NCBI GenBank assembly: GCA_027924585.1
Contig: BSBM01001138.1
Coordinates: 8,108,001-8,172,000, forward strand
Direction of reading: 5' to 3'
Length of the DNA stretch: 64,000 nucleotides
Origin: Larix kaempferi
Lineage: Eukaryota > Streptophyta > Pinopsida > Pinales > Pinaceae
Shown here piece by piece: positions 44,607-56,000 of the stretch (the stretch's first letter is position 1; each line of letters opens with the position of its first letter). Below the pieces are notes generated by a model that saw only the letters and a program-made list of their open reading frames with translations, ran no database searches and was not told the DNA's origin. Position numbers and translations under genes: made by a program.

Positions 44607-46282
44607 CTACACCTTCTCTTGAGTCTGCAAAGGTGTCACTCCTATTTTTTGTCTAATAATTTCAAAGACCTCTATGGGAAGTGGTTTAGTAAAAATATCT
44701 ACAACTTGTTCTTTTGTGGGTACATATTCCAGTTTTACAATTTGATCTTCAACCTGTTCCCTTACGAAGTGATATTTGATAGGAATGTGTTTTTTCTTTG
44801 AGTGTGTAACAAGATTCTTCGATATACTTATTGCACTGGTATTGTGGCAGAATATTGATATTGGTTGGTCAGACATTACTCAGACTTCCTGTAGAATCTT
44901 CTTCATTTATAAAATCTGTGTACAACATGCAGCTGCTACAATATGTTCAACTTCAACAGTGGATAAGGAGATAGAGACTTGCTTCTTACTTAACCATGAC
45001 ACCAAACACTTTCCCAAAAAGAACACACATCCACTAGTACTCTTTTTTTCATCGACACATCCTGCCCAATTTGCATCAAAGTATGTTGTTAAAGTAAAAA
45101 CCTCACTTCTGGGATACCAAAGGCCAAATTCTAAGGTTCCTTTTAAGTATTGAAGTATTCTCTCTACTGCCTGAATATGTGTTTCTTTTGGCTCAAATTG
45201 AAATCCAGCCACTACCCCAATTGCTTGCATGATGTGAGGCATGGTCATAGTTACATAAATAAAACTGCCTAACATAGATATGTACAATTTTTTATTTACA
45301 TTGGGATATTCAACATCCTTTCTCAATTTGGATCCTGTGACCATTGGAGTGCTTACTTGCTTGGATGCCTCCATATGAAACATTTTGAGCATATCTTGAA
45401 CATACTTGGATTGAGATATAAATATTCCTTTGTCTGACTGTATAATCTGTAATCCCAAGAAGAATGACAGTTATACCAACATTAACATTTCGAAATCATT
45501 TTGCATGTTTTCACTGAATATTTTGTTCATGTCATCAATGTTGCTCCCAACGATAATATCATCAACATATATTACTGTAATGATCATTTCATTTTCTTCC
45601 ACTTTAATGTAGATGTTGTTGTTCACAATTCCTCTTCTGAATCCTGTTGTCGCAGATATCGGTCCAGTCTTGCATACCAGGCTCTTGGTGCCTGCTTCAA
45701 CCCATACAATGCCTTTTTTAAATTTACATACATAATCCGTATTTCCTTAAAGTTGGAATCCTTCTGGTTTCTCAATATAGACTTCCTCTTCTAATGTTCC
45801 ATTCAAGAATGTTGGCTTGACATCCATTTGATAAAATTTGAAGTTTCTATGACTTGCCAAGGCTAGAAACATTCTTATAACCTCCATTCTTGCTATAGGT
45901 GCGATTGTTTCTTCAAAATCAATTCCCACTATCTATGCATATCCCTTTCATACAAGTATTGCCTTGTTTCTCACTGCCTGTTCAGCTTACTTTTGTTTAT
46001 TTCTAAAAACCAATTGGTTCCTATCACATTTTTGTCCTTGGGTCTAGGAACAAGTTCCCAGGTTTCATTCTTTTCAATTGGATTCAATTCCTCATTCATA
46101 GCTTTAACCCAATATTGGTAATTACTTGCTTCTTCAAAACAACTGGGTACTATCTGTGACAAAAGAGAAAAACTTACCTCTTCATATACTTTTATTGTTT
46201 TTCTGCTTCTTGTTTCTAATCCTGCACCATTATCACCTACAATCAAATCATCAGGATGATTTCTTTTTATATTTTTGGACAA
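44607..46282 (-). pseudogene. Copia reverse transcriptase-RNase H (broken)
   Basis: Minus-strand segments follow the order of copia RVT_2. At 45971-46282 are YWVKAMNEELNPIEKNETWE and VIGTNWFLE; at 45747-45929 are GIDFEETIAPIARMEVIRM and FLNGTLEEEVYIEKPEGF; near 45550 is the catalytic motif YVDDIIVGSN, intact. RNase H follows in 44907-45458 (YFDANWAGCVDEKKSTSGC, SLSTVEVEHIVAA) and ends in 44607-44876 (NTSAISISKNLVTHSKKKHI, VDIFTKPLPIE). Stops or shifts separate the segments. Normally the product copies element RNA in cytoplasmic particles. Confidence 0.9.
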
Positions 46283-46499
46283 TGTTTTTGTATCCTGTTT
46301 GATTCTGACATAACTTCGTATATTTCCACCATTGGTTCTAATCTAGTTTTTTCTTTTATGGATCTATTGAACGTTGCTTCATCACATTTTACATCTACAC
46401 TTTCAATTATTTTATATGTAACTTCTTAAATTGTAGAAGATATAAGCCTTGCATCAAGAAGCATACCCTAAAAACATGTTCTCATCTGCTTTGGAATCA

Positions 46500-47200
46500 A
46501 ATTCTCCCAAGTAATCATTGACCCTTTTAATACAACATTTGCTTTTGAATACTCTAAAGTATTTAAACGAGGTTGGTCTTCCTTTCCAAAGCTCATAAGG
46601 GGTTTTATCACTATCTACTCTGAGTTTAGCCCTATTAAATATGTGAACAACGGTGTGAATAGCGTGACCCTAGAAAACATTAGATAGATTTGACTCATTG
46701 AGTATTGTTCTGGGCATTTCCTGTAAGGTCTTGTTTTTTCTTTCAGGTACACCAGTTTGTTGAGGAGTTCCAACAGTTGTATATTGTCTTCTAATTACAT
46801 TTTCTTCACAGAAGTTTTCAAAATCATCTAAGACATATTCTCCACCATTATCTGAATGAATACTTTTGATCTTAAAGTCTGTTTCATTTTCAACCATCTT
46901 CTTTAATATTCTAAAGTTTTCAAAAGCTTCAAACTTCTTCTTAAGCAGGAATACCCAAGTCATTCTAGTGTAGTCATCAATGGACAACATACAATAATAC
47001 TTTGTTGAAAATATTTGTTCTTGCTAGCCCACAAAGGTCGGTGTGTATCAATTCCAGGGGTTTTTTCATTGAGTATTCTTTTGTTTTGAAGCATGTTCAT
47101 GTCAACTTCCCATGTTGGAAAGGTTTGCATACAGTGCTATCATGTTTTATGATTTCAGGAATATCTCTCACAACTCTCTTCTTACAAATATTTACTAGAT
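46500..47200 (-). pseudogene. Copia integrase core (broken)
   Basis: 46670-46990 encodes SIDDYTRMTWVFLLKKK, IHSDNGGEYV and GVPERKNKTLQ, which hold the three catalytic acids of the D,D-35-E integrase. The family usually has GVAERKN, so one neighbour of the Glu has changed. The zinc-binding/GAG_pre-integrase part (LWHIIMGHTNFENLVNI) lies upstream in the next segment. The frame breaks near 46,990-47,100. Confidence 0.85.
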
Positions 47201-47700
47201 TTTCAAAGTTAGTATGTCCCATTATTATGTGCCAAAGCCAAATTTCATCAACTTGTCCCATACAACATTCTTCCCTTTGTGTGGCATCCAACATATATAC
47301 ATTGCTGGAGGTCTTGGGTTCTCTAGCTACCAATATTCCTGATTTTTCTCTTCTTATTTGACATTCTTTTGAATTAAGAACAAGAGTATGTCCTTGATCA
47401 GACATATGGATTACACTTAAGAGGTTATGTTTCATGTTTTCAATCAATAATACATTTTTTGCTTCAACATCCTTGTTTCCAAGAGTGATTGTGCCTCTTC
47501 CAAGTATTTTTGTCGTGCCATCTCCGCTAAAGGTAACACTTCCTATTTTTCCTTTCTCAAAGTTTATGAATTTGTGTTTGTCTCCAGTCAATTGCTTGGA
47601 GCATCCACTATCAATGTACCAACTATTTTCACTACTTTGAGCATGTAAATCCAAGCCGTACTTTTTAGTGGGTGAATTTTCTGACTTTTGTCTCCAATTT
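47097..47700 (-). pseudogene. Copia protease and pre-integrase region
   Basis: A 185-codon open stretch starts with SWYIDSGCSKQLTGDKHKF, in which DSG is the aspartic protease active site. It continues through NVLLIENMKHNLLSV, typical of the protease C-terminal half, to LWHIIMGHTNFENLVNICK of the pre-integrase domain. It is fully open, making it the best preserved part of the element. Confidence 0.85.
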
Positions 47701-48840
47701 CTATTACCATCTTCTCAAGTTTTGGAAATATTCCCTATGATGTTAATTGTTGGGGGGAATTCATTTTGAGTTTACAATTGAGGGTTGTATGACCAAAATT
47801 GTTGCATTTATATTACTCAATGTCTAAGTTTAGAGGTCCGAAGGAATTACCATATCTTCTTTTGAAGCTTTTTGACTGATTGATTTTATTCTCATGATAG
47901 TTCTTGGAATTTTCACTAATGAATCTATTTCTTCCATATGCCCTGTAGTGAGCTGCTTTATGATCAAAATTTTTGCACAAAAACTAATAGCCTAAAAAAA
48001 AATGGTACCCTTTTACGAATGATCTTCTTCATGTCTCTGCTTCGTTTTTTATGTCGTTCTTATAAGTTATTTGGGTTTTAATCTTGTCATTGTCCTTCTT
48101 GAGTTCACTATCTTCAGTTTTCAAGAATTTTTTGGTTGCATCTGCATAGGTTCCGAATTCTACCATATTTCCTATTTTCATCTTCCTTGACTCCCCATCA
48201 GAATTATATCGTAGTCCCGACTTATCATTATATGGTTTTCGACTGTTCAAAACCTCCTTAAGTGTTTTGGAACCATTGTCATATTTCGACTGGAAGCTTA
48301 GCTGAGAGTTTATATTTTGCACTTCCCTTTTTCAAAGAATAATTTATGTTTCCAGATCCCCTTTTATTCTCTCTATTTCCTTCTAGTGGTTTTCACTGTT
48401 ATGACTTTGACTCAACTTTGCATCTGGTTGTATTTAACTACTAATCAAATGATCCGATACTTTAGGTATGTCCTCAGTTTTATGTTGATAGCCTAATTTC
48501 AATTCTTGTAATTCTTTTCTTAGCATATCACTTTCAGCTTCCAGTTTTTCATTGACTATTCTTCTCTCTTCCAACTAATTCATCAAAACTTCTTTGATTC
48601 TTCTTGCTTCTTCAATTTGTGTTGTCAAATTAATGATAACATTTTCATCTTCTTTTGCTTTCAATATTTCGTCCTTAAGTTTGAACATTTGTTCTTTTAG
48701 CTGCTTGTTCTTCTTCCTTGCCATTATGAGATCATCCAGTGCATTGATTAGTTCTCCGTCAAGGTCTACTTCTACTTCCTCATTATCATTGTCTCCATTC
48801 TTGTCTTCATGTTTTTCTTGATGATTTTACTAATTGTTTT
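47700..48840 (-). pseudogene. Copia gag C-terminal half (broken)
   Basis: Near 47.8 kb the minus strand encodes YKCNNFGHTTLNC, a CCHC knuckle whose first cysteine position has become a stop. From 48,029 to 48,840 it encodes Lys/Glu-rich, heptad-like sequence (for example LKEQMFKLKDEILKAKEDEN), matching the coiled-coil linker of plant copia gag. The N-terminal capsid part is absent. Confidence 0.72.
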
Positions 48841-48943
48841 TCTTTTAAATAAATAGCAATTGATTGATATTTAATATTGACTTGTACATTATATATATAT
48901 ATATAATGCTGCAAGGAAGGGACTAAGTTGCACTACACTCTTG

Positions 48944-49025
48944 TTATATAGTTCACTCATTGTAGTTATTAATGGAGTCCAACAATGCTATACCATTGTG
49001 AACGTAAAAAAAATGGAGGACATTA
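48944..49025 (+). repeat. 81-bp dispersed repeat, copy 2
   Basis: Same orientation as 41331-41411, with about ten differences. It lies about 100 bp beyond the broken 5' edge of the copia element. Confidence 0.8.
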
Positions 49026-50450
49026 ATGTCGTATCGTTGAAAATATATTTTTGTTTATTTCATCTAGATAATCAAGAGGGGTGTATGCTTGAAATCTATG
49101 TAATGAATATTAGATTTTAGTATTAAATGTTCCGAGTATGGCTTGTACTTAACATTTTTTGTTAATAATTATTGTCCTTTTAATTGTCCTTTCCTAATTG
49201 GTAGATGCCAGTTATTATTCTCATCATCTTGAAAAACAAATGTTAAGTGGTATTGAAAATCACCACTAACATGTAATAGTTCCCATTTTGCAATTTGTTG
49301 GTACTTAAATGTTTTTATAGTGCCTTTAGCATGTGGATCCTCATAGAATAACATTGGAAAGTTCATTTCTTATGTGTATTTGTCTTTGAAAATTCAAACT
49401 AGATTTTGTTCTTCAACTAGTGCAAGTTCAATAATTTTGATGTGCAAATCATAAATACATTGTGATTCTATAATAATCACATGCATTTGTGTTTCACTAT
49501 GCTTTTTGTTTTCGATCTCACTAGTTGTTTCACTTTAAATAGATTTGTTTTCATTTCCTCAATTTTATCGTTCCTTGTTTGAAGAATACGATTCCAATGC
49601 TCATTTATACTAATGTTTTTAAAATTATATAGAGCTCTATCACATAGTCATCTCAAAACTTTAATGACAATGTTGACAAGTACTTTGTTTGTTCGATATG
49701 CAATTTTGTATCGCCATCACCTTTTCAATGCAACTCCAATTGTTATTCAATTTCATTTATGAATCATGGCAATGCTTATCATGACATATTTGCATGTACA
49801 TTACTTATTGATCCCATCAAACCCATTTGAGATCATTTGTAACCCCATTGTATTTTTTGTGAGAAGGCTATTTCAAGTGATACAAGTTTTACTTTGCATT
49901 CTAAAAGAGTTGTTACAAGTGGTAATGGCTTGCTTCTCCTTATTTCATGATAAGGTGTCGGAAATTGTGGCAATATTCCATTTTGAAACTCTCTTTTACA
50001 ATATCAACCTATTCTTTTTCTGGCAAATGTTCTATAATTTCTTTTTGAATTTACATATGCTTGTTGTTCATGTTCATTGGCATTTCTCTTATTCTTGTCA
50101 AAGTGCAATTGTTCACATTTGTAAGTAGTTCCTCAAGTTACAACATATAAATATGTTTTGGTGTGAGTTTTTTGCAATGTACATCTTAAAAAGCAATTGT
50201 CTTCAATGTTTTCCTTTCTGTGTAATATGTGTTTTAATCACATTAACTAATATTAATATTTTCATATGAAAATGTTCTTGGGAACATACTTGGTCATCTT
50301 TTCTTTGGCACTAGCAGTTGATAGTGAAAATGTGTTGTATGCATTCTCAACACTTGTATAAACAAAATAAAATTTCACAATGCATACATGAATATTTAGT
50401 TTTAGGATCTTTGATAACCATCACAAGAAAAATTCCTCACAAGCAAACTT
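49026..50450. other. Unrecognised AT-rich sequence
   Basis: Only short frames are present. One at 49169-49366 (minus) reads as a plausible globular peptide (AKWELLHVSGDFQYHLTFVF) but I cannot place it. No repeat or RNA gene was seen before the Penelope-like element. Confidence 0.45.
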
Positions 50451-51658
50451 CGCACGCTATCAGGCAACACATCCTCTTACGTCAAAGACTCAGCTTCTTC
50501 TGTATAATGGATCAAGAATCAAGAAATAACAGGAGAAGACCTATTAGTAAGCTTCGACATCATATCACTCTACACGAAGATCCTGGTAGATGAAGCCATC
50601 AGTGTGATAGAAAGTATCACGGACCCTGAAACTGAGGGCCTGTAAAAGTATGTCTAAAATCCACATACTTCAGCTATAGGGGCATTATTTATGAACAAAC
50701 ACACGGCGTCGCGATGGGTTCCCCATTATCACCTATAGTAACCAACATATACATGGAGCATTTCAAACAAAAGGACCTCAACTCATTCCCATTAACCCCA
50801 AAAGAATGTAAAAGATATGTGGATGAAATATTTGCAAAATGGAGACATGGAAAGGAGAAGCTTGAAGAATTCTTATCCCATCTAAACAACCTCTCTGAAG
50901 ACATCAAGTTCACCATTGAACTAGAAAAAGACAATCAATTACCCTTCTTGGACGTACTCCTCACAAAAAAAGACGGAAGACTTGGGCACCAAGTTTTCAG
51001 GAAGAAAACTCACACTGAAAAATACCTTCACGCAAGCTCCCACCACCACTTGAGCCAAAATATTGGAGTCATAAAAGCCCTAGTAACCAGGGCATCAAGG
51101 ATATCAGACCCCGACCACATAAAACAAGAACTAGACCACCTCCAACAAGTCTTCATATCCAATGGATACCACAAACATGAGATTAAAAAATCCCTTCACC
51201 AAGCCCAAAACCGACAACAACCTAAACACTCAAACATTATCCCAAAAACCTCATTACCATACATCAAAGGCACAACAGACCAAATCGCTAACATCCTCTA
51301 GAAAAAAAACATTCAAATAGACTTCACACCACTCACCACCATCAAGAAGATAGTCGACTCTGCAAAAGACTCTCTGGACCCAAATCTACAAAAAAGAGTT
51401 TACATGGTGCCATGTTCATGCAAAAAAGAGTATATAGGAGAAACAGGAAGATCACTAAAAACGAGACTTAAAGAGCATGTGACTGACATAATAAAAGAAA
51501 GAGCCTCGATATCATCCCTGGCAGAACATGCATGCAACTCCTCTCATCACATTTGTATAGAAAATGCACGTATAATCAACAAAGAAGAGAACTATATAAA
51601 AAATAAGGTAAAAGAGGCCATAGAAATAAAAAAACGCAACACCACCCTAAACTGAGAT
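50451..51658 (+). mobile_element. Penelope-like retroelement with GIY-YIG endonuclease, 5'-truncated
   Basis: RT motifs are followed in the same frame by a GIY-YIG nuclease, the architecture of EN(+) Penelope-like elements. Elements of this kind are widespread in animals and, in plants, were reported from conifers (named Dryad), where transfer from arthropods was proposed. The 5' RT fingers and any upstream repeat are missing. One frameshift lies between about 50590 and 50690, one in-frame stop at about 50508 and one TAG at 51299-51301. Most of the remaining frame is open. Confidence 0.9.
50451..51658 (+). pseudogene. Penelope-like RT plus GIY-YIG nuclease (broken)
   Basis: The first part, to about 50590, encodes LSGNTSSYVKDSASSV and EDLLVSFDIISLYTKI, with the motif A aspartate. 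After a frameshift, GVAMGSPLSPIVTNIYMEHF (motif B) leads to the catalytic box as RYVDEIFAKW. The usual YVDD is changed to YVDE, which should impair catalysis. IKFTIELEKDNQLPFLDVLL and KKTHTEKYLHASSHH follow, as in the family. A single TAG at 51299-51301 separates this from the nuclease at 51404-51655: MVPCSCKKEYIGETGRSLKT with RLKEH, where the GIY-YIG core appears as CSCKKEYIGET and the catalytic Arg and downstream His are kept. Family identity is firm; activity is unlikely. Confidence 0.9.
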
Positions 51659-53566
51659 GATGAGCTAAAACTAAGTAATTCATGGAAACCAGTGATCAAA
51701 CAAATAAAAAACACAAACATCTTAAAAAGACAGAACAATTAACATTTTCATATCACATCATAAACAAAACCCTTGAATCATTAACATAAGTAAATTTGAT
51801 TATTAAAGAAAAAATCAAATTTCATCTCATCTCTATTCTAACATCTCAGTAGATTTCCAAGGCTTCTGTTGACCACTTAAGTTTGTACATCAGTCTACGG
51901 GTGATATACATAACTAAACTACAACCTTGTATCCATCTTCTTCCAAGAAGTCCTCCATAAATAATGTCCAAATAACTTAGTGTCCCTGTCTGATGTTATG
52001 CCTCTAGTTTAAGTTATTAATTGGCATCATTATTCTAACTAAACAAATTTCATCATTAATTTAGAAAAAAAAATTATCCTTAATTAATTAAGATTAAGCT
52101 ATTACAATTCATAATTAAGAATTTATTATTAAATTCCACTTTAATTTATAATTCTTCATCCTTAACATAAAATATATTATTAGTTTTTATCTTCACATAA
52201 ATTTTGTCTTCACATAATTTTACATACATTATTATTCTAATTACCTTAAGTTTAATTAAGATTAAGTTATTAATTTGCTTTATCAATTTGCTTCATTACT
52301 CTAATTAAAAAAAATTCATCATTATTTTAAAAAAATTATCTTTAATTAATTAAGACTAAGTTATTAAAAATTCAGCATTTTCTAAAAACAAAACATAATA
52401 ATTTAAGAGTTCATTATTAATTTCCATTACATTCTTAAAAACCAAACCTAGCCAACACTATCACACATCTCCTATACCTATACTTATAGTTGCTCTCTCA
52501 TACCCAGTCTTAGAATTGTACTACGCTCACCCCTGATGATGGACTCACTTTGAAGTTTGCAACGTTGGGTTTAAAAAGCCATAAATAGGTCTCTTCCACT
52601 CCTTTGAATTACTGCTAACCTGTAAAATGGATTCTCTTTTCCACAAACAGAATGTCCCTCTAATTTTTCCTTTTGCATACGACATTGCCATAGATCCACG
52701 ATGTGGGTTTGTCATTTTCCATAGAGCTTTGTGCACCTTCTATAATATCATGTATTAGGTGGTGTTGTAAGAAATCAAATGCATTTTGATTGTGATCATA
52801 ATTGCATTATTAAAAGATTGTGCACTATAATGTCTTAGAGATTGTATGTTGAATTCTCTACTTATTAAATAGAAAATTGCATTGAAGAGGCCATTACCAC
52901 ACTTAGATATAGGAGTTGTTAACGTACCTTGTCAAATTGCATTTCATGTATAATGCATTCCCAATGAGGTTCAAGGATTTTGCAAATACTTGATAATAAT
53001 GTGAATTGCAGTATGATGTTCTTTTGCAATGAAGTTGTGGTTCATAATAGCCATTAACAAGATTTGGATTTTAAAAAATGATGTAATATGAATCTATGTC
53101 TCAACTTTTGTTTTCAGATATTTTATTTTCTGGTCAATAATTAAATCAGAATTAATATATTTAACCACTTGACTAGTCATTAAATACAAAATGTATCTCC
53201 CCATAATCCTCTCTTTGTTTCATTTATCTTTATTAAATCAAATAATGGCATTCATAGAGATATGCATTAATATCAACCTTACATGCAATTAGTATAAAAA
53301 CATAAAATCTAGTTCATAGTGATATGATTATAATGTTTCTCCATTGTCACAGTTTACACATCAAGAAATCATATACAATTCCATCCCCTAAAATGTTGAA
53401 TTGTAATATGAAAAAGTGTTATGCATAATTCAAAGAAGTATTATCAATACCAACATGGTTTGGCATTAGTTTTCTATTGATTTTTGCATTGAATATGCTA
53501 AATGGGAACACAGCTGACAGTGTGTGTAGTGTAGGATTTTTGCATTGAATATGCTAAATGGGAAAA
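51659..53566. other. Post-PLE sequence, AT-rich, with a hammerhead-like motif
   Basis: The first several hundred bases may be the 3' UTR of the Penelope-like element. 52040-52400 is very AT-rich with repeated taattaattaagattaag blocks. A short motif at 52531-52570 is described separately. No gene was found up to the tRNA duplication. Confidence 0.5.
52531..52572 (+). other. Possible degenerate hammerhead-ribozyme-like motif
   Basis: ccctgatgatggactcactt is followed by tgaagtttgcaacgttggg. CTGATGA and a GAA...AACGTTGGG segment are in the order seen in hammerhead cores carried by many Penelope-like elements, 0.9 kb after the PLE coding region. The pairing of stem II is poor and the exact GAAA box is not present, so this is at best a decayed copy. 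Confidence 0.3.
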
Positions 53567-53737
53567 AGTCATTTTTGACTACCCAATGCATCCAAGAGCT
53601 GGCTAACATTTTCACAAAGTTACTATAAACAGCGGAATTCATGTAGCTGATGGGTAGCATTTTCAGAGAACATGACATTACTTTTCCTGAACACAGAATT
53701 CACAAACCCAACAAAACAAAAGAACATATGGAAAGGA

Positions 53738-53809
53738 TGTGGCTGCTGGGATTCGAGCCCAGGTCTCCACGGCCACAACGTGGAATTCTCACCACTAAAC
53801 TACAGCCAC
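53738..53809 (-). tRNA. tRNA-His (GUG), copy 2
   Basis: Identical to copy 1 over the mature sequence: acceptor GTGGCTG/CAGCCAC, anticodon loop TTGTGGC, T arm CTGGG/CCCAG, discriminator A. All stems are intact. It is 265 bp from tRNA-Lys copy 2 on the same strand. Confidence 0.96.
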
Positions 53810-54074
53810 TAGATGGAACAGTTTGGACTATATAATTGTATCTGCTTTGTTTGCAAATTAAAATATAATTGTTAAACCTAAACTACTAGCTGTTGAATTC
53901 AAAAACATTTGCCCTACACTTTAGAGATCCTCTGTTTTGGTTTGAAAATTTGGCTGAGAAATGCAAAGAGTCTGCTCGTCACTCTCGTCAAAATGTACTG
54001 AAATTTGAGACCTTGGCTGAAATTTTACTAGCAAAGAGTTGGCTAGTTTCGAACAATAGAAATAGATTCAAAAA

Positions 54075-54147
54075 CGCCCACCGTGGGGCTCGAACCCACG
54101 ACCACAAGGTTAAGAGCCTTGCGCTCTACCAACTGAGCTAGACGGGC
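54075..54147 (-). tRNA. tRNA-Lys (CUU), copy 2
   Basis: GCCCGTCTAGCTCAGTTGG begins the molecule. The anticodon stem CAAGG/CCTTG holds loop CTCTTAA with anticodon CTT, the T arm GTGGG/CCCAC is perfect, and the end GGTGGGCG pairs with the acceptor. A-box and B-box match consensus. This is the best preserved of the three Lys copies. Confidence 0.97.
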
Positions 54148-54960
54148 CGTACATGATTGGTATGATTGTACGTCACTCATACTAATAAAACCATGAAATG
54201 TGTAATAATGAAGCCGCAGGTCAAGAGGTGGAGAAAGCAGATATGTAGACTGGGAAAATAGAGACAGATCTGAACACTAAGCTCAAGGGAAATCATGTGA
54301 GCATAAACATTCCACGATTATGAACATTTATATTTTCTTGTTTACATCATTTTAAGAAGGGAAGTAATATATTTGGGAAATTTTTAAATAATAATGTGGC
54401 ATAATAAATATAGTAAATGCCAAAAGAGCTTAATTAACATGTGGTGTTTACTATTGTAAACAGTTTCATTGTGCCAGGAGGCGCATTCTACAGTTTAGTA
54501 GGGGATTTATAATTCATTCCGTGCTTATAGTAGAGCTGACATGTGTTCTCTATTAAAAAAACAATAAAATGTTATAAAAGATAACATGTGGGCTCAAATT
54601 AAATTTAAAACATTTAAAATAGCATATATATAAAGTTACACAAATTAGATAACTGAAAACCATAAACATTGCATTTGCATTACATATTTTATCTAAATGG
54701 TGCAAATGTTGAGGAAGAGTTTACACCTCAAGAAATTTGATCCCTCTCCACATTTGATAGATCCCCTTTTCAAATGAATCTACCCCGATAAGTATTTTAT
54801 AATTACACTGGCACTGCTTCACCACCACACCTAGTTGTATATTCACAGATTGTATAACATCATTATGTGTCTTTGATAAAGACTAACGCACAACCCATAC
54901 CTGAAGTATATGTGATAGTTCTTTTAAAACTAAGAAATATATTTAAAACACTGTAATTTT

Positions 54961-55329
54961 TGCTTACCAAATTCATCCAAGAGCTGGCTAACATTTTCAC
55001 AAAGTTACCAGCGGAATTCATATACTAGATGGGTAGCATTTTCACAGAACATGGCATTACTTTTCCTGAAGACAGAATTCACAAACCCCCAAAAAAGCAA
55101 AAGTCATTTTTGCTTACCAAATTCATCCAAGAGCTGGCTAACATTTTCACAAAGTTACCAGCGGAATTCATGTACCAGATGGGAAGCAAAAGTCATTTTT
55201 GCTTACCAAATTCATCCAAGAGCTGGCTAACATTTTCACAAAGTTACCAGCGGAATTCATGTACCAGATGGGTAGCATTTTCACAGAACATGGCATTACT
55301 TTTCCTGAAGACAGAATTCACAAACCCAA
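54961..55329. repeat. Three repeated blocks upstream of tRNA-His copy 3
   Basis: tgcttaccaaattcatccaa begins at 54961, 55111 and 55200, each followed by gagctggctaacattttcac and ttaccagcggaattca. The second block is shortened before the ttttcctgaagacag part. Only one equivalent occurs in copy A (about 53567-53720). Confidence 0.92.
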
Positions 55330-55346
55330 AAAAAAGCAAAACAGCA

Positions 55347-55418
55347 TGTGGCTGCTGGGATTCGAGCCCAGGTCTCCACGGCCACAACGCGGAATTCTCA
55401 CCACTTAACTACAGCCAC
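55347..55418 (-). tRNA. tRNA-His (GUG), copy 3
   Basis: It matches copies 1 and 2 except for two substitutions. One in the anticodon stem (CCGCG instead of CCACG) leaves a G-U pair. One in the D stem (GTTA instead of GTTT) likely weakens a pair. Anticodon GTG, T arm and acceptor are unchanged. It is probably still able to fold. Confidence 0.92.
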
Positions 55419-55674
55419 TGAAAAGAAAAATTTGCACTATTTGGTTTACTCCACTTTGTTTCCAAATTAAAATATAATTGTTAACCCTAAACTAATAGCT
55501 GTTGAATTCAAAAATACTTGCCCTGCACTTTACAGATCCTATGTTTTGGTTTGTAATTTTCTGTTAAAATCTATGCCTTCTTTACAATTGAAAATTTGGT
55601 TTGTAATTTTCTGTTAAAATCTCTGACTTCTTTACAATTGAAAATTTGGTTGAGGAATGCAGAGAGTCTGCTCG

Positions 55675-55904
55675 TCAAAATGTACTGAAATTTGAGACCC
55701 TGACTGGAAAGATTATGCATCGAAGTACAGGTACAGAATTCATGTAAGATCTGGAAATCATTTTACTAGCAAAGAGTTGCTTAGTTTCGTCAAAATGTAC
55801 TGAAATTTGAGACCCTGACTGGAAAGATTATGCATCGAAGTACAGGTACAGAATTCATGTAAGATCTGGAAATCATTTTACTAGCAAAGAGTTGCTTAGT
55901 TTCG
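55675..55904. repeat. 115-bp tandem duplication between tRNA-His and tRNA-Lys copies 3
   Basis: Two apparently identical units, tcaaaatgtactgaaatttg...gagttgcttagtttcg, occupy 55675-55789 and 55790-55904. Identity suggests a very recent event. The paralogous spacer in copy A has one unit, shortened. Confidence 0.95.
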
Positions 55905-55927
55905 AAAAATATAACTAGATTCAAAAA

Positions 55928-56000
55928 CGCCCACCGTGGGGCTCGAACCCACGACCACAAGGTTAAGAGCCTTGCGCTCTACCAATTGAGCTAGACGGGC
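55928..56000 (-). tRNA. tRNA-Lys (CUU), copy 3
   Basis: Identical to copy 2 except one D-loop base (CTCAATTGG instead of CTCAGTTGG). All stems, anticodon CTT and the B-box are intact, so it is likely functional. Confidence 0.96.

Larger units (their letters stand above)
43131..48840 (-). mobile_element. Ty1/copia retrotransposon, 5'-truncated
   Basis: On the minus strand, high to low, it has gag, protease, integrase, RT and RNase H (copia order), then a PPT and one 1.27-kb LTR. Gag begins abruptly near 48.84 kb; the gag start, PBS and 5' LTR are missing. Stops and frameshifts are frequent but the domains are easy to follow, so decay is moderate. The upstream edge is close to an 81-bp repeat (48944-49025) also found at 41.3 kb. 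Confidence 0.9.

Noticed and set aside
49169-49366. 65-codon minus-strand frame with plausible globular sequence
   Set aside because: Too short, with no recognisable motif, and not in frame with the adjacent copia gag.
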